A stretch of DNA of 64,000 bases from Piezodorus guildinii (Eukaryota > Arthropoda > Insecta > Hemiptera > Pentatomidae), in NCBI GenBank assembly GCA_023052935.1, contig CM041293.1:54362725-54426724 (forward strand), written 5' to 3'. Shown here in pieces: positions 11,097-22,959 of the stretch. Both the position numbers and the translations under genes were made by a program. The notes beneath the pieces are model-generated. The model ran no database searches, was not told the DNA's origin, and saw only the letters and a program-made list of their open reading frames with translations. The stretch's first letter is position 1; every line of letters starts with the position of its first letter.

Positions 11097-11900
11097 ATTT
11101 TTTTTATTGAGATATATTATAATTTGTTTCAAAATGAATAATAGTAATCGTGATATGAGAACATATTCATACAATATATTCAGAAAATAATGATAAGGTC
11201 AAATTACATAAAATAGAAAATAAATAAATTCCTACATATACAAAATAAAAAATAACCTATTATTGAGATAAAAACAACGTTGACAAATAAATAAACATTA
11301 TACACACAATCATAATTATATAAAATATTTACAATCTGTTAAAGGAACCACAGACTTTTCCGTCCACTTGTAGCTTAATCCGAGAGATCCCAGCGCCTCT
11401 CTCCCAGCCGTGTCAGTTGTAACATGTGAGCCAGTAGAAGCTGAGTTAGGGCGCAATAGCCACAAACATACATGTACATGAGTGGTGAATGTAACCAGTG
11501 TCAGAACTCTAGTATAAATGTTTAATTATTATTAGATTTTTTTTTTCCAAATACCGAAAGAGGAAAATCATCTATAGACACATGATATAAATATGTTTAG
11601 ACACATGATGTGATCCTGTTGGTTTTTGGCATATCCTCTACAAAAAACAAAAATAATCTGGCATAGCGTTATATTCGGCCAATGATGACAATACAATATA
11701 GTCATTGTCTTTGCAAAATATAGGCCCGAGAGAAGAGAGCCTATTACGGATGCCTATGTCCCTATCATTACGGGATTACTATCTTTAGGCCTACTTCCAA
11801 CATACCGCTGAGGGGAAAATAGATTTTATCAAGCATAAATAATGTAAAATTTATTTTTTAATTCAACTGGAGAGAGATGTTATTTTATTTACAACAGACC
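11091..11900. other. unassigned DNA
   Basis: AT-rich with a slightly GC-richer patch at 11345-11460; no motif recognised. Confidence 0.4.
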
Positions 11901-11904
11901 AAAG

Positions 11905-12140
11905 CACTTGATTTCCAAAAGGTACTATATCCACTTTAGACAATTTTACAGGAAACGCAAAAATCTGTCATTTATTTATTATTGGACCAATTTATATGCA
12001 TGATTCTTTTTTTTTTTTTTGTTTTTAATAAAATTTAAAATTAATTTTTTTAAGTGTGTTATCAACTTATTTTTCCAAATAATTGCACTTTTTTGTTGAC
12101 TTTTAAATAGTATAATATGGATATAGTACTTTTTGGAAAG
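11905..12140. mobile_element. family G MITE derivative with two inverted right ends
   Basis: TGATTTCCAAAAGGTACTAT (11909-11928) is the reverse complement of the right end of family G (see 17107, 36341, 55093), and 'ggatatagtactttttggaaag' (about 12118-12139) is the same end in plus orientation. The left end is missing, so this looks like a foldback rearrangement of the family. GATATAGTACTT occurs again at 12151 and near 12367. Confidence 0.45.
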
Positions 12141-12160
12141 AATTAAAAGGGATATAGTAC

Positions 12161-12324
12161 TTATTAAGATAGATATTCGGGCTGAATAACTTCTTCCATA
12201 AAGACTAAAATTTTTTATTACATCAACATGACGTTTCGGGATCTTCTCCTATCTTCAGAAGTCTGCAAAGTAAAATAACCAATTCGGGGGAGAAGTTATT
12301 CAGCCCTAATATCTACCTTAATAA
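12161..12324. mobile_element. small foldback/MITE element with ~37-bp inverted repeats
   Basis: The left end TTATTAAGATAGATATTCGG continues GCTGAATAACTTCT. The right end, read in reverse complement, is TTATTAAGGTAGATATTAGG and continues GCTGAATAACTTCT. That is about 37 bp with only a few mismatches, around a 90-bp centre. The centre contains GACGTTTCGGGATC...ATCTTCAG, a motif also seen in the foldback element at 39125. It is about 164 bp long, has no coding capacity, and its superfamily is unknown. Confidence 0.75.
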
Positions 12325-12735
12325 TTATACGAGAACTTCCATTTTTTATAATATATTGATATAAGAGATATAGTACTTTTTGGAAGAATATAACGCGCGA
12401 TAAATTGGTAACAGTTACTATGACCTGCCTTATATAACATTACTGATAACTAACGTCTTTATATTGTTAATTACTAAGTTATTTATATTTCCTTATTCTC
12501 CCTCTGAGAAATATCCTTCTTTGTTGGTTAATTACAATGATTATCTATTCTTTATAAAGAAAGTAAATATTCAAAGGATAATTTATCTATTTATGGTACT
12601 ATAATAAGAAAGTATCTAATATATAAAGTTTGTTTTGAACTTGTATTTACTATTTGTGTGAGTTTAGCAATTTTTTCTATATTATTAACTATGTGTAAAA
12701 TAAAATTTAATTTAAATTTGAAATGGTGGAGATCT
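12325..12735. other. AT-rich unassigned DNA
   Basis: No gene or element was recognised apart from one stray GATATAGTACTT motif near 12367. Confidence 0.4.
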
Positions 12736-12739
12736 TGAT

Positions 12740-13402
12740 AATATTAATATTTCAGGGCATACTTTTGAACACGTAGAGAAAAATTCAAGTATTTAGGTTC
12801 AATGATAACAAGAAAAAATGAAATCCAGGAAGAAATAAAGTCCCGGTTAAAGGTGGGAAATGCATGTTATTATTCAGTTGCTAAATTACTTAGCCCCCGG
12901 CTTCTGTCTAAAAACTTAAAGGTTAAAATTTATAAAACTATTATTCTTCCGACGGTCCTTTACGGATGTGAGACGTGGCCGCTTACTTTGAAGGATGAAC
13001 AACGGCATAAGGTTTTCGAAAATAAGGTACTGCGTAAAATATTTGGTCCGAAGAGAAATGAGGCCACTAGGGAGTTTAGAAGTTTGCACAACGCGGAATT
13101 GCGGAGTTTGTACCCTGTGAATATAATTGAGTTGATAGCATCGGGGAGACTCAAATGGGCGCGTAAAGTTGTTGGGCTCGATGAGGAACGGATTCCGAGA
13201 ATGTTGGTATTTGCTGATCCGACTGGTAGGCGTCCAAAAGGTAGGCCGAAGCGTCGATGGGAGGATTGCATTAAGGCTGATCTCGGGGGCTTGGGCTTGA
13301 CCAGCGAACATTGGACGAGTCTGTGCAGGCGAAGTTTGGTGGTATCGGCATCGAACCTTCGGGTTCGGTAAGCCTATTATCATTATTATTATTATTATTA
13401 TT
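12740..13402 (+). pseudogene. RTE-like non-LTR retrotransposon, C-terminal coding end
   Basis: This is the best-preserved copy of the family. ORF 12802-13371 (189 codons) reads the post-palm part of the ORF2-type protein: KSRLKVGNACYYSVAKLL, KIYKTIILPTVLYGCETWPL, VLRKIFGPKR, the GRRPKGRPKRRWEDC basic motif and the C-terminus SASNLRVR. Upstream, HTFEHVEK and KYLGSMIT are separated by a frameshift near 12780, and the YADD palm and endonuclease are absent (5' truncation). The 3' end runs straight into a (TTA)n tail (13375-13402) rather than poly(A), as is typical of RTE-clade elements. Clade assignment is by motif likeness. The long minus-strand frames here are shadows. Confidence 0.8.
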
Positions 13403-14019
13403 AATAAAATTTAATATTTTTATGATTACGGTGTCGTTTTTAATATGAGTTGGTTATTACAAGCAGTAATCAGTAAGGATGTTAACTGTTTTTCAGCAGC
13501 GTGGAGTACTTACAAAGAGGAAATATTCCATCATAAAAAGAAATTAATTTTCGAATAAAGAAAAACAAATCCAACACAACCGTCTAATAACTGTATATAT
13601 TATCAAGAACGAACTTGACTCTTCTTTCTAGTTCTAAGATCCTATAGTTTTAAAGAGTTCTATAGTTTCAAACTAATGGCTTTAGACAAATTTCTAAAAA
13701 AAATTAAAATAAGAAAAAATCCGTTGGACTCAGATTCTCTTAGATGAGCTTATTTTCGGATTTCTATGCGGCAAGCTGGTAATGTTATGTCGGATCGATT
13801 CGGACTAAGTTATCGAAGAGAAGACGTAAGTCGATTTTAGGGCTTCAGACAAACCAAGATCTAATATTTTATGCAAAAAGCTACGTTGTATCTCTTTTTG
13901 CGGTTATTTTTTTAATATTTATTCTTGATTCCTGGATTCGAACTAACTCAATATTGAGAAACGAATTTGAATTTTGCTCAAAATATTCATTAATTTTGAC
14001 ATGTTAAGTGTAATAGTCG

Positions 14020-14262
14020 TTTGGTCTTATCTAAATTCTATTTAATCCAATAGAACGTGCTCGAAAATGACCGCTCTTTTCAATTGTTATTAAATACACA
14101 TTTAATTTAATTAAAAATCATATAGAACATTTCCTTCCAAAACTTGAACTTAAAGTTATAAATAGAAAAAAAATCTAGATTTTAATACAAAATGAATCTA
14201 ATGAATGAGAGACTTCCGCCCTTAAAATTAAAATTTTAAAGAAAGCATAAATAGTTAAAAAC
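14020..14262. mobile_element. degenerate family G MITE
   Basis: Inner-sequence likeness only: 'tcttatctaaattctattt', 'ctagattttaat' and 'atgagagacttccgccctt' fall in the same order as in the copies at 17107 and 55093. Both ends are lost. Confidence 0.35.
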
Positions 14263-14344
14263 TATTGTTCCCGTAGGTTAATACAAAAATTGATAGAATA
14301 AAACCAAGATTTTTCTATCTTTTATATTAACGTTTTAAGGCCTA

Positions 14345-14862
14345 ATACAAGACTGAAACGACAAGAAAAGGTCCGACGCTTTGGACTCCTTTAACACTTA
14401 TCGGACAAACGCTCAAACCCTCCACTTACCTACATAAGACTCATCTACATGACTATTCTGTTGGACGTTCGGAGTAAACATTTCGGGTTCTACTAAGCTA
14501 TCAAATTCTTCCCGTCTCCAATCCTCACAATCCAAAATCCTTCGAAAAATCCTCAATACTCCTTATTTTGTCACAAATAAACTCATCCATAAAGACCTAA
14601 ATGTTCCCTATGTTGCTGGCTTTGCACAAATCAGGTACCCACGACAAACTCCATACCCACTCTAACCCTCTAGTTTTAATCTTGGCTTTCTCTAAAATTC
14701 CTGATAATCCTCCGAGGCATCTGAAAAGAAGATAGCCCCGATATCTTCAAGTTTAGCATAGTTTTTGGGAGCTGCCAAGTACATATACAGTATATCTTGT
14801 ATCACATTTGCTAAATGTATTTTATTATACAGTTGTAAGTATCAATAAATGTTGTTTTTTAA
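14345..14862 (+). pseudogene. Jockey-type LINE, degenerate 3' part
   Basis: Plus-strand sequence follows the Jockey copy of 51791-52860 from the thumb codons (equivalent of LPLNYKRLIYM, near 14420) through 'tccaaaatccttcgaaaaat', 'ataaactcatccataaagac', 'tgataatcctccgaggcatc' and the 3' UTR to 'gttgtaagtatcaataaat'. Frames are broken by many indels. An old dead copy. Confidence 0.7.
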
Positions 14863-15097
14863 GAATGGTTTTAAGGGCCTCTGCGATCAGAAAAGTGATA
14901 AGCTAAAATGATCATTTTAGGAGCGTTTATCTTAAGATATCTTTATAAGCATCTCTTATTTCGAACTACTGTATTTTTCGATAAATATCATTAAAACTTA
15001 AGCTTCTGATTCGGAGTTCCAATAGATGTTCCCTATATAAGAATACAAACCAAAGGAGAAAAGAATACTTTAAAGATAATTATTTTCATTTTAACAT

Positions 15098-15214
15098 AAA
15101 GGAAGCAGGAGTGCTGCCATTGGGTAGTTCTTCTTTAAGTCTGTTTCACGCCATTTATCTTTTGTCACATTTACTTGTTGTACTTTGAAGTAAAGTTGTA
15201 AATTTCAATAGAAT
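15098..15214 (+). mobile_element. Jockey-type LINE 3' UTR fragment
   Basis: 'ggagtgctgccattgggtag' through 'gttgtaaatttcaataga' matches the 3' UTR of the 51791-52860 copy. No coding sequence remains. Confidence 0.65.
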
Positions 15215-15349
15215 AGAATAAAATATATAGAATACACTTTTATTGCAATCGGGGATGTCCCCATACAATAGGAGTATGTACATAAATCATATTTTTATAA
15301 ACAATTTTCTACTCTTTAGTGTAACAAACTAAAGAAAATATACATATAT

Positions 15350-15350
<1 letters not shown>

Positions 15351-15406
<56 letters not shown>
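15351..15406. repeat. (CA)n(TA)n compound microsatellite
   Basis: (CA)8 is followed by about 20 TA units. The minus-strand 61-codon frame across it is simple-sequence translation. Confidence 0.95.
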
Positions 15407-15409
<3 letters not shown>

Positions 15410-15410
<1 letters not shown>

Positions 15411-17106
15411 CAGTAATAAATACATGTACATAGTCATATTTGAGTACATTAAAAAAAAAAAAATAGCCACAATAAAAAACAAAACAAAATAAAATAAACA
15501 ATAATAATTAGCAAAAAATATATATCCATTTCTTATGACTTCAAGAACAGAACAAAATCATAATAAATAAATTAAGATACATTTTTTAAGTTAGTGATCT
15601 ATCACAAAACCTCTTAAATTTAGACTTGCTCTGGTGTAAAAGAAAAGTTTTTTAGTATTTTCAGAGGTTATATTTTTGAGATATAGTCTGAAGTTTGAAG
15701 GTGTTAACTGGGCTATGGCTGGTATGATGGTAAATTTCAATAAATAATGTTAAAAAAAAAAATCATAAAGGAAGAGTATACATAAGTCATCAAAAACGGA
15801 ATATATAAGAACTGCGTGATATCTAGCCGACGGGTTATTCAACAGCATGTGCTGTTTTAACTTGTTTGTCAACAAATCTGGAATCAGTTATCCTCGAATC
15901 AATATGACCGTTCTATTTTTGGGCAGTACAGCAGGTCTGAATTTAAATTTTAAATCCACATTCTCATTAATTATTTATGTTTATTATCGATTGACACGAA
16001 CGTGTATTATCGTATCGATGTTGTTTTTAGTTCAATATTTTTCAGTCATTTTTACTATAGAAAAACTAAGTTATCACTTATGTTTTCTGTTTTTTTTTTC
16101 GTTTCTAATTTCTCAGTTCTTAATCAATATTTTAACTGGGAGAACCAAAAACTGTTGTTGAAAATCTCAAAAAAGTTTTGACCTTGAGGTGAACCAGATG
16201 TCAAAGCAATGAAAAGTTAGGATTGGCTTCCTTTAAACAAAAATCTTCTTTTTTTTGTGATAAGACTACTTTTTTGTTCCTCTTAGCGAAAACTTCTGTC
16301 GGTGCGTTATGCGAATTTTGGTAAAAGCTTTGATTTCGTATCCGTAATAACGTCACCAACATGCTATAGACTGGTGCATGCGCTCTGTGTAAACCTGTCT
16401 ATTTGGGATAGGATAACGATATTAATTTTTGTAAACGTTTTCGATACCGGTGTAAAATCGGCACAAAAATATCGATATTTATAATACGTTATTTTAGTAT
16501 TTAATTGAATTAAAATTAGTTTCAAATGACATGAGTAAAGACATGGTAGATAAACAAACTATGTCTTAAAACTTACCTGTTACTGTATATAAAGTTAATA
16601 TCATGAATATATTAATTCTCTAGACCCTAAAACATCATTATTTGTAAATATTATTAAAAAATTACTCTGCATGAAAACATTTAAACACACGAAGCAAAAT
16701 AATAATGATCTTCCGGTCAATATTTAAATCGTATCTAGTAAAGGCATATCGAAATGTCTGAATTACCTTCATACAAATGGCAGGTCCATAAAAAAAAATG
16801 TACTATGTGTACCACCAACTCATACAGTCTACAGTCACATTCATATTACGATGACATACTTTTAAGATGATATATCTCTACAGGGTGATGATGTTTTACA
16901 ATTAAATAAAACCATAATAAAACAACATACATTCTCAACTTAATCTACTTTAACGAACGTTCTTTTCTTTTTCTTTCCAACAAAATTCCAGCGCGATTCG
17001 AGAATTAAAAGAAACAAACTTCTATCGGCAGTTCCTATGACCCGAATTGTAATTTTTTTTTTTTTTTTTTTAAGAGTTTCTCTACTGTTAAAAACTAATT
17101 TAGGCT
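15410..17106. other. AT-rich unassigned DNA
   Basis: Two plus-strand frames occur (15847-16161, 104 codons; 16302-16484, 60 codons), but I recognise no domain. The first is hydrophobic and AT-driven. No element ends were found. Confidence 0.35.
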
Positions 17107-17485
17107 ATAATTGAGACGTTTATTTCCAAAAGGTTCTAAAGGACATTTTTTACGAAACTGACTTTTTTACATATTTGTATTCTCAACCCTTTGTGTGATC
17201 TAAATCTTCTATTTTATTTTATCTAATAAGCTCTCAAGTCCTTAAAAAAAGCGATTTAGAAATTCGTTCATTTTCTATAAGTACTAATTACGCATTTAGT
17301 TTCGTTCCAAATCATACTAAAACATTTTATTTCATAACTTTAATATGTTGTAATTAATATAGTAAAAATACAATTCTAGATTTTAATGCGAAAAGACCGA
17401 AATTAGCTAGTTTAATAATATAGTAATGAGAGATTTTCGCGCTTCCTGTAAAATTTTTTAGAATGGAAATCAACGTCTCAATTAC
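17107..17485 (+). mobile_element. family G MITE, copy 1
   Basis: The left end AATTGAGACGTTTATTTCCA continues AAAGG; the right end GGAAATCAACGTCTCAATTA (17466-17485) is its inverted partner, though the inner part of that repeat (CCTTTT) is lost here. The interior is AT-rich and non-coding, and shares several blocks with the copies at 36341 and 55093, for example 'atctaaatcttctatt' and 'ctagattttaatgcgaaaag'. It is about 380 bp long. Superfamily is unknown. Confidence 0.75.
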
Positions 17486-18015
17486 AAATATCAATCCCAT
17501 CTGACTGTAACATGAAATTGGTACTGCTCCACATGTAATAATATCTTAAGGTTTTCAGGCCTTGTGTAAAATTTGTGTACATCTTTATAGCAAAAATCTT
17601 TTCTTGGTTTTTTTATTACTAAATTTATTACACAATCTTACGTTTGTAAATAAAATAAGTTAAATTACTTTCTCCATAACTAGCTTCAGCAAGTTTTATC
17701 CTGCTTCAAAGGTAAAATAAATACTTTTATGTGTCACGCGTTGATCAACTATTTTTAGAACAACAATTGTTGATGTTAACGATTCACTGAATAGGAAATT
17801 CGGCATAAACCGCCAACTTTCCTTTTTTAAATCCCCACGATTGACAATTTCCGAGCGCCTTAATAGACAGCAAGAAAAGGGGAACAACATTGCTAACAAA
17901 GCTTCCAGTTATTGCTGATGGCCAGCCACGAGCCGCTCTAATTTGTGTTTCATGTACTGGTGAGGATTTTTTTTTGCTGACTTTTATTTTTTAACTTTTT
18001 TCTTCAATTTAATTC
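17486..18015. other. unassigned DNA
   Basis: A 67-codon minus-strand frame (17696-17899) shows no recognised motif, and nothing else stands out. Confidence 0.4.
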
Positions 18016-18017
18016 AT

Positions 18018-18270
18018 GATATATATGCAGTGAGGGAAAGTATTTCGTGAATACTTCATCATTCCATTTTCCAACGGAAATACACTTTTGTTGGTCCCCT
18101 GAGTCTAAATGACCTAGTTCTGCTAAAAGCTCTGTGTATGTATGTGATTTTCTAGCTCATATACGAGAAGTCATACGCAACGGTATTGTATTTCAGAGGG
18201 GTATATGCCTGGGACGGTACAAAAACTTAATCCCCAAAATCGAACTACCAAAAGTGCCATACCTTGCATT
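18018..18270 (+). repeat. family D, old left-half fragment
   Basis: Blocks in family order: 'gggaaagtatt', 'caacggaaatacac', 'ggtcccctgagtctaaatgacc', 'cctgggacg', 'aatcg', 'ccttgcattttgcacct'. The left palindrome is degraded and the right half is missing. It ends where the CR1/L2-like LINE starts. Confidence 0.6.
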
Positions 18271-18271
18271 T

Positions 18272-19232
18272 TGCACCTGTTTATGAAGAGACTAATGAAC
18301 TGTTCCATTACATTCATCTTCGGAATCACAAGGCGCTCTCAAGTCTCCACCTGGTATGCAGAGTTGAAGTAGTTTACCCCAAAATTCCAACGGCAATAAC
18401 AGGTCTTTACCAATCTTTCAGAACCAAAAAACCCTCTATATCTATAACATGTTCACCCCACTCTCCTCTACTCCATCCTATCAACACAAGATCCCAGTCC
18501 CTGAACCAGTTCATTCCCTCCGACAGAACTGCTTCCTTTAAGAGATCTTTCGTTATTCGCCTCCCAATCCTTAACGTCCTTCAAGCATTAACTATTTATC
18601 CATTTTGAATAGGAGTCTACCGCGCCTTTTTAAGTTTTGACTATTTGCACTCTTTATTTTATTTTAATTGTAATGATTCAATTGTTTAGTTCATTTTATT
18701 TATTCTATTATCTATAATGTTGCAATATTACCTTTCGCTTATATTATTATTATTATTTATTTAACGTCACTTTATGCTACTATGGCTAATCGGACGATGC
18801 TACAGTGGGAGTCCTAAATTTTGCCTATCCAGGTTTTATTAGGATAGGGATCTTTAACGAGTACCTGACATCGTACAGGTTCGGGACCAGCTTTTAACGT
18901 CCCCTCCGAAGGACGGCATAACTAAAGATTTTTTACTCCCATTAAAAAATCCTAGGGCCACCTGCGGGCTTGAATCCGGGACCTTTGGCATAGTAGGCTG
19001 TTATGCTAACCACCATGCTATAGGTAACCCCCCTTTCGCTAATATATGCGTGTTTCTAAGTGTATGTATGTATTTTTGTAATCATAATATACAGTATATT
19101 ATTTTATGTTTTAAATGGTGTATATTTTAAGACTTAATGGCTAGAATAATAGAATAAGTGAATATTTAATGTATAGTTACATTATTCTTAGGAGAGAAGC
19201 TGTTCCAGGATGAATGTTATTTTTCATTTCAT
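18272..19232 (+). pseudogene. CR1/L2-like LINE C-terminus and 3' UTR, split by a SINE
   Basis: The plus-strand frame 18264-18608 includes HPINTRSQSLNQFIPSDRTASFKRSFVIR, the C-terminal signature also seen at 5373 and 33585. The usual W-N-S motif has been lost to an indel (LPILNVLQALT). A 3' UTR follows, interrupted by a minus-strand SINE (18746-19031). It resumes to a degenerate stem-loop (TTAGGAGAGAAGCTGTTCCA, 19187-19206) and a CATTT-repeat tail ending near 19232. The copy is 5'-truncated and inactive. Confidence 0.7.
18746..19031 (-). mobile_element. SINE family 1, copy nested in LINE 3' UTR
   Basis: Reverse complement of the 289-bp family: tail (TTATTTAACGTCAC) at the left, body with CCCTCCGAAGGACGG, and a tRNA-like head at the right ending in 'tataggtaaccc'. 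The flanking duplication CCTTTCGCT(T/A)ATAT occurs at 18732-18745 and 19032-19045, with one mismatch. The B box has drifted (the head reads GGCTTGAATCC in this orientation), so transcription is doubtful. Confidence 0.8.
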
Positions 19233-19808
19233 TTCATTTACGATCTTCTCAAAATCGGATTTTTTTGTCACTCCTACCTCGCCTTTTTAAGCTATACGAA
19301 GCTGGGGCAGGGAGGGACGGCGTGGGATTTATGATAAAGCTAAAAGCCCCTCGGTCCGAGATGCGAGCCATAAACGGTTTACACGACTTTTGTTAAACTC
19401 TCGATATTGGTAGTATTTAATTAAATGGCTTTTGATTTCATTGTTACAAATACCTCATTCCTCAAACATATCACAAAGTATTCTAAAAAAAACTTTTCCT
19501 ACTGCTCACAGCTTGGTCGTTAGCTGTAATGTTTCCACCGGAAGCAGAAAGAAACAGTTCTATGACAGGTTATAAGTGTGGAAACTTTCCTCGCCTTTTC
19601 CCATCTTCTTTTAGTAACTTCGTCCTGGAATTATTATTTCTTTTATTCTAGTTCTATTCTGTAGAACACTGTTACTTTCTTCAGACTCGCCGCCTAATTT
19701 TGCCCGTATTGTATCATTTTTATTGGTATGATAAAAAATAAATGATGCTTCGATTTTGTATCTGTTTATGAATTCATCGTTATTACTTTATTTTTGTAAG
19801 TTATGAAC
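19233..19808. other. unassigned DNA
   Basis: A small GC-richer patch at 19290-19390 holds a 60-codon frame with no recognised motif. Confidence 0.35.
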
Positions 19809-19811
19809 TAA

Positions 19812-20521
19812 ATTAGGTGCGCGATACCCACGCATTTCACTTACCTCCGTAGTTGAAATTAATTTAAAAACGTTTAAGTTAAAGTTGATACAACACTACA
19901 GGTGACTCCACAATCAATTAGTTAAAATTACCTAAAAGATATATATTTGTTTCCATTAGTTGATTATTGAATATCGTTCTGCTTGCATATTTATTCTGTT
20001 TTTATCTTTCCTAACAAGCTGGAACAGTTTTTTTTTATTATTTTTTTTTTTTTGGAATCTACAAAATTGAAGATACTTAAAGGAAAGACAATTTAAAATA
20101 TTCTCATTTAAGCACTGTCAGACTAATTTAATTAGAATGGAACCTAAATTATATTATAGCCTATTAATTTTACACCGATATAGCGCAGCTAATCAAGATT
20201 TCGATATAGCTGTTTTTTAGTAAATCGTAAATTAATTTGGGAAATGCACGGTAAAAATGGCTTTTTTGGTTCACCGATTTAGTTGAACAAACTGCAGTAT
20301 TATCTTAGACACATAAGCTTCTAAAATATGAAAATATAGTTTCATAAAACTTAACGTTTTCGAGCTAGACTTACAGCGTATGGAGATACATTTTATTTGG
20401 ATCAAAAGGACCTAAAAACGTGTATTTTCCGAACTAATGAACTAGAATAAACTGAAAACTAGAATTAAAAAATTTCACGACAGAAAAACTTTCCCTTACT
20501 ATATATTTTATACGCATATAT
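19812..20521 (-). mobile_element. family D element, copy 2
   Basis: The right end is 'aggtgcgcgatacccacgca' then TTTCACTTACCTCCG; the left end is 'aactttcccttactatatat'. The inner blocks are in family order. Part of the centre (the poly-A and 'gttggaaagc' region) is shortened. No coding capacity. Confidence 0.7.
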
Positions 20522-21250
20522 ATTTTTTTATTGTAATTTTCTACAAAATTCTACACAATATAAAATACGTCAAGTAACAATAAAAAACAAACAAAACAAG
20601 TCTGATAAAGAATTTAGAAAGATATTTACGATCGGTGACAAAGCAAAGAAGAGAAATAACGATAGTAAATTAATTAATTTCATCTTTATCCATATTCGTT
20701 TTCTAAGTGCTAAGCTACTGTCCTCTGTTCAATTACTAAACATTAACAGTCCTAAAGCCACTTCGAAAACTCAATTCGCCAACAAATTGCAACTCTGTAA
20801 CTCAATAACGAAGGACGATCGACTTTCTCAAAACCTTTCTTTGAGGGTTAAAGAGTATAACTAAAGCTAAAAGTTTAGGATCTCCGAAATTCACTAATAC
20901 CAACACAGTTAACATACAAAATTAATAAATGCCAATAATGTTAGACACAAGTTACCCTGTTACGTAATAGGATGTAGCTATGTGTGAATGCAGAAGTGGA
21001 TAGATGAAGTATGGACAGCTTCGCGAACCCGCTCGCCATGACACAGAGCCTTGCACTTCCTAGTTCGATGCTGCCTGTTCAACCTTGGCTACCGGTCTGT
21101 TGCTATATTTAGTATCTTATGTAATAATTAATGCTTATTTTATGGATTAGTCCCAACTTGCCGTATGATCGATCCTGCCCAAGTATATGTTATATGCGTC
21201 TATAAATGCATAATTAGAAATTGAAATTATTTTATTAATTTAGGTTTTAA
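20522..21250. other. unassigned DNA
   Basis: AT-rich; slightly GC-richer at 20990-21110. Nothing recognised. Confidence 0.35.
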
Positions 21251-21251
21251 C

Positions 21252-21478
21252 AATCTATTAGCTTCAAACCTTGCTTCCTCTACAATGCCTGATAGTACTC
21301 TAGTACTCTGAGGCGTCTAAAAAGAAGATGACCCCGAGACCTTCTGGATTGGCATAGTTTTTGGAGGATTGCTAATGGTTAGTATCTATACATGTGAACA
21401 TGCCAGTATAATCTTGTATTACATTTACTAGATATATTTTATTGTACAGTTGTAAATACCAATCAATATATTTTTTTA
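21252..21478 (+). mobile_element. Jockey-type LINE 3' end fragment
   Basis: The last codons and 3' UTR: 'gaggcgtctaaaaagaagat', 'ggcatagtttttgg', 'gtacagttgtaaataccaat' and a short A/T tail. A strongly 5'-truncated copy. Confidence 0.7.
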
Positions 21479-21689
21479 AACAATTATATTAAATATAAGA
21501 ACTAGTAATTTAAAAAGTTTCATTGGTACTTATCCAACCTTTAACCTGCCATAGGCAGATAAGCAACCTAAGAGTTACTTTTTAATTTGCAGTTAATAAT
21601 GTGTTAATATCTTGTTTGACCCAAATAACATCAGCTCCCCGAAATGGATGTATCCTATTTTAGGTATATCTATTTCAAGGAAGAAAAAC

Positions 21690-21898
21690 CCACTTGTTTG
21701 TAATTTATCATCCTTATATATTCCTAACAATCCCCTGAGACGATGAAAAGAAGATGGCTTCGAGATTGACTTAAAAAAGTCCTCGAAGTTGTATCAATAG
21801 GGTGATCTTTTTGAAGCAATGTTTAAGTCATATTTCACAATTATTGTTGTAGATATTCAATTCGATTGTAAATTTCAAAACACAAATAAATAAAATAT
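21690..21898 (+). mobile_element. Jockey-type LINE 3' end fragment, degenerate
   Basis: 'cctgagacgatgaaaagaag' and 'gattgtaaatttcaaaac' followed by an AAATAAAT tail. More diverged than its neighbour at 21252. Confidence 0.55.
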
Positions 21899-22234
21899 CC
21901 AATAGCCTAGAGTGGGGAAAAGCCTATTGTTAAGAATTCTTACTAAAATAGACAAACGAGGAGCGCTTCAAATCCCTTTTATCTTTCCTTAAAATGTATC
22001 TGGATGTTTCCATTCTTTTTATTTCGATAAACAGTATCTAAAGAAAGCTTTACAGATTAACAGTTTATTTTTAAATTCCTCGAAAGGAAAAGAAACATTT
22101 AAACAATTCTTAGAGATCCTTTTTTATGACTTGTACCTTCTATTGATCTTCTTTTTAAAATAAGGAATACTGTAACTTTCTTGGAAATGTATTTATTTTT
22201 TTCTAGCACTGTAGATACCTAAATCAGTCATCAG

Positions 22235-22505
22235 CTAACCTCCACAACAAATAGGTAAATTGGACTTGCCAATGAATATTGGTCTTATTAGAATGAAGAG
22301 GGAAGAAACTTCGATTCGTGGATTTGAACTCATGGTATAATTATAAATTACATTAATAAAAGGCTTCTCAAACATTCGTTTAATGTGGATGCCGCCGATC
22401 CATCTACACGATTCCATCCTGTGAACACTGGCCAAGTCAAAACGTATAAAATCATTCATAACACAATCCTGCCACCTACGTTTCGGTCTAACTCCTGGAC
22501 GCCTA
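22235..22505 (-). pseudogene. possible LINE C-terminus, RTE-like subfamily
   Basis: The minus strand reads R-R-P-G-V-R-P-K-R-R-W-Q-D-C-V just upstream of a 74-codon frame (22235-22459). This matches the pattern of the basic GRRPKGRPKRRWEDC motif of the RTE-like family here, but the downstream residues (FIRFDLASVHRMESC) differ. A second LINE subfamily is the simplest reading. No catalytic region is present. Confidence 0.4.
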
Positions 22506-22734
22506 CTAGTCAGAATAAAAATAGGGCTTATTATTTTTTTTAAATTCTTTCGGTGCTAAGCCCACCAACTTAACACACCCATTTCATTCTTCGCAGTTTT
22601 AGCACCTCAATTATAATGAATTGCTGCAAACTCCTGGGTTCAGTATGTGCAGTTTCTTACATTATCCAGTAAAATTATCTATTCTCCGACTGTATATTCT
22701 ATGAATTATTCGCAAGGCGTTTTTAATTTATTCA

Positions 22735-22958
22735 AAATAAGTAACGTCTTAAACCCATGATATCGTGCCCTAAAGTATCCCTTAATGTCCCGGTTCAACA
22801 TATCCGCTATCTAGGACTCCTTGTTTAGATTCACTACTAAAGAGGGCTGCCAATGGGCAGTTTCTCTTCATTTTTTTGTTTGTGTATTTTATCATTAATC
22901 AGCATTTTTACTTGTGTCATAATATACAGTTGTAAATCTCAATAAAAAAATGTTAAAA
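22735..22958 (+). pseudogene. Jockey-type LINE fragment with internal deletion
   Basis: The plus strand gives V-P-V-Q-H-I-R-Y-L-G-L, equal to VPVEQIRYLGL of the 51791-52860 copy. It then jumps straight to the 3' UTR ('gctgccaatgggcagtttct', 'acagttgtaaatctcaataa') and a short A tail. About 400 nt of coding sequence is missing between the two parts. Confidence 0.65.
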
Positions 22959-22959
22959 A

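Noticed and set aside
12916..13383. Long minus-strand frames (155 and 103 codons) opposite the RTE-like LINE
   Set aside because: They mirror the plus-strand LINE coding sequence; the plus-strand reading carries family motifs and the minus does not.
16070..16120. Good acceptor ('tttctaatttctcag') before 'ttcttaatc'
   Set aside because: No fused donor and no recognisable exon; T-rich acceptors are frequent in AT-rich DNA.
15847..16161. 104-codon plus-strand frame resembling a membrane protein
   Set aside because: Hydrophobicity follows from T-rich codons; no domain or supporting context.
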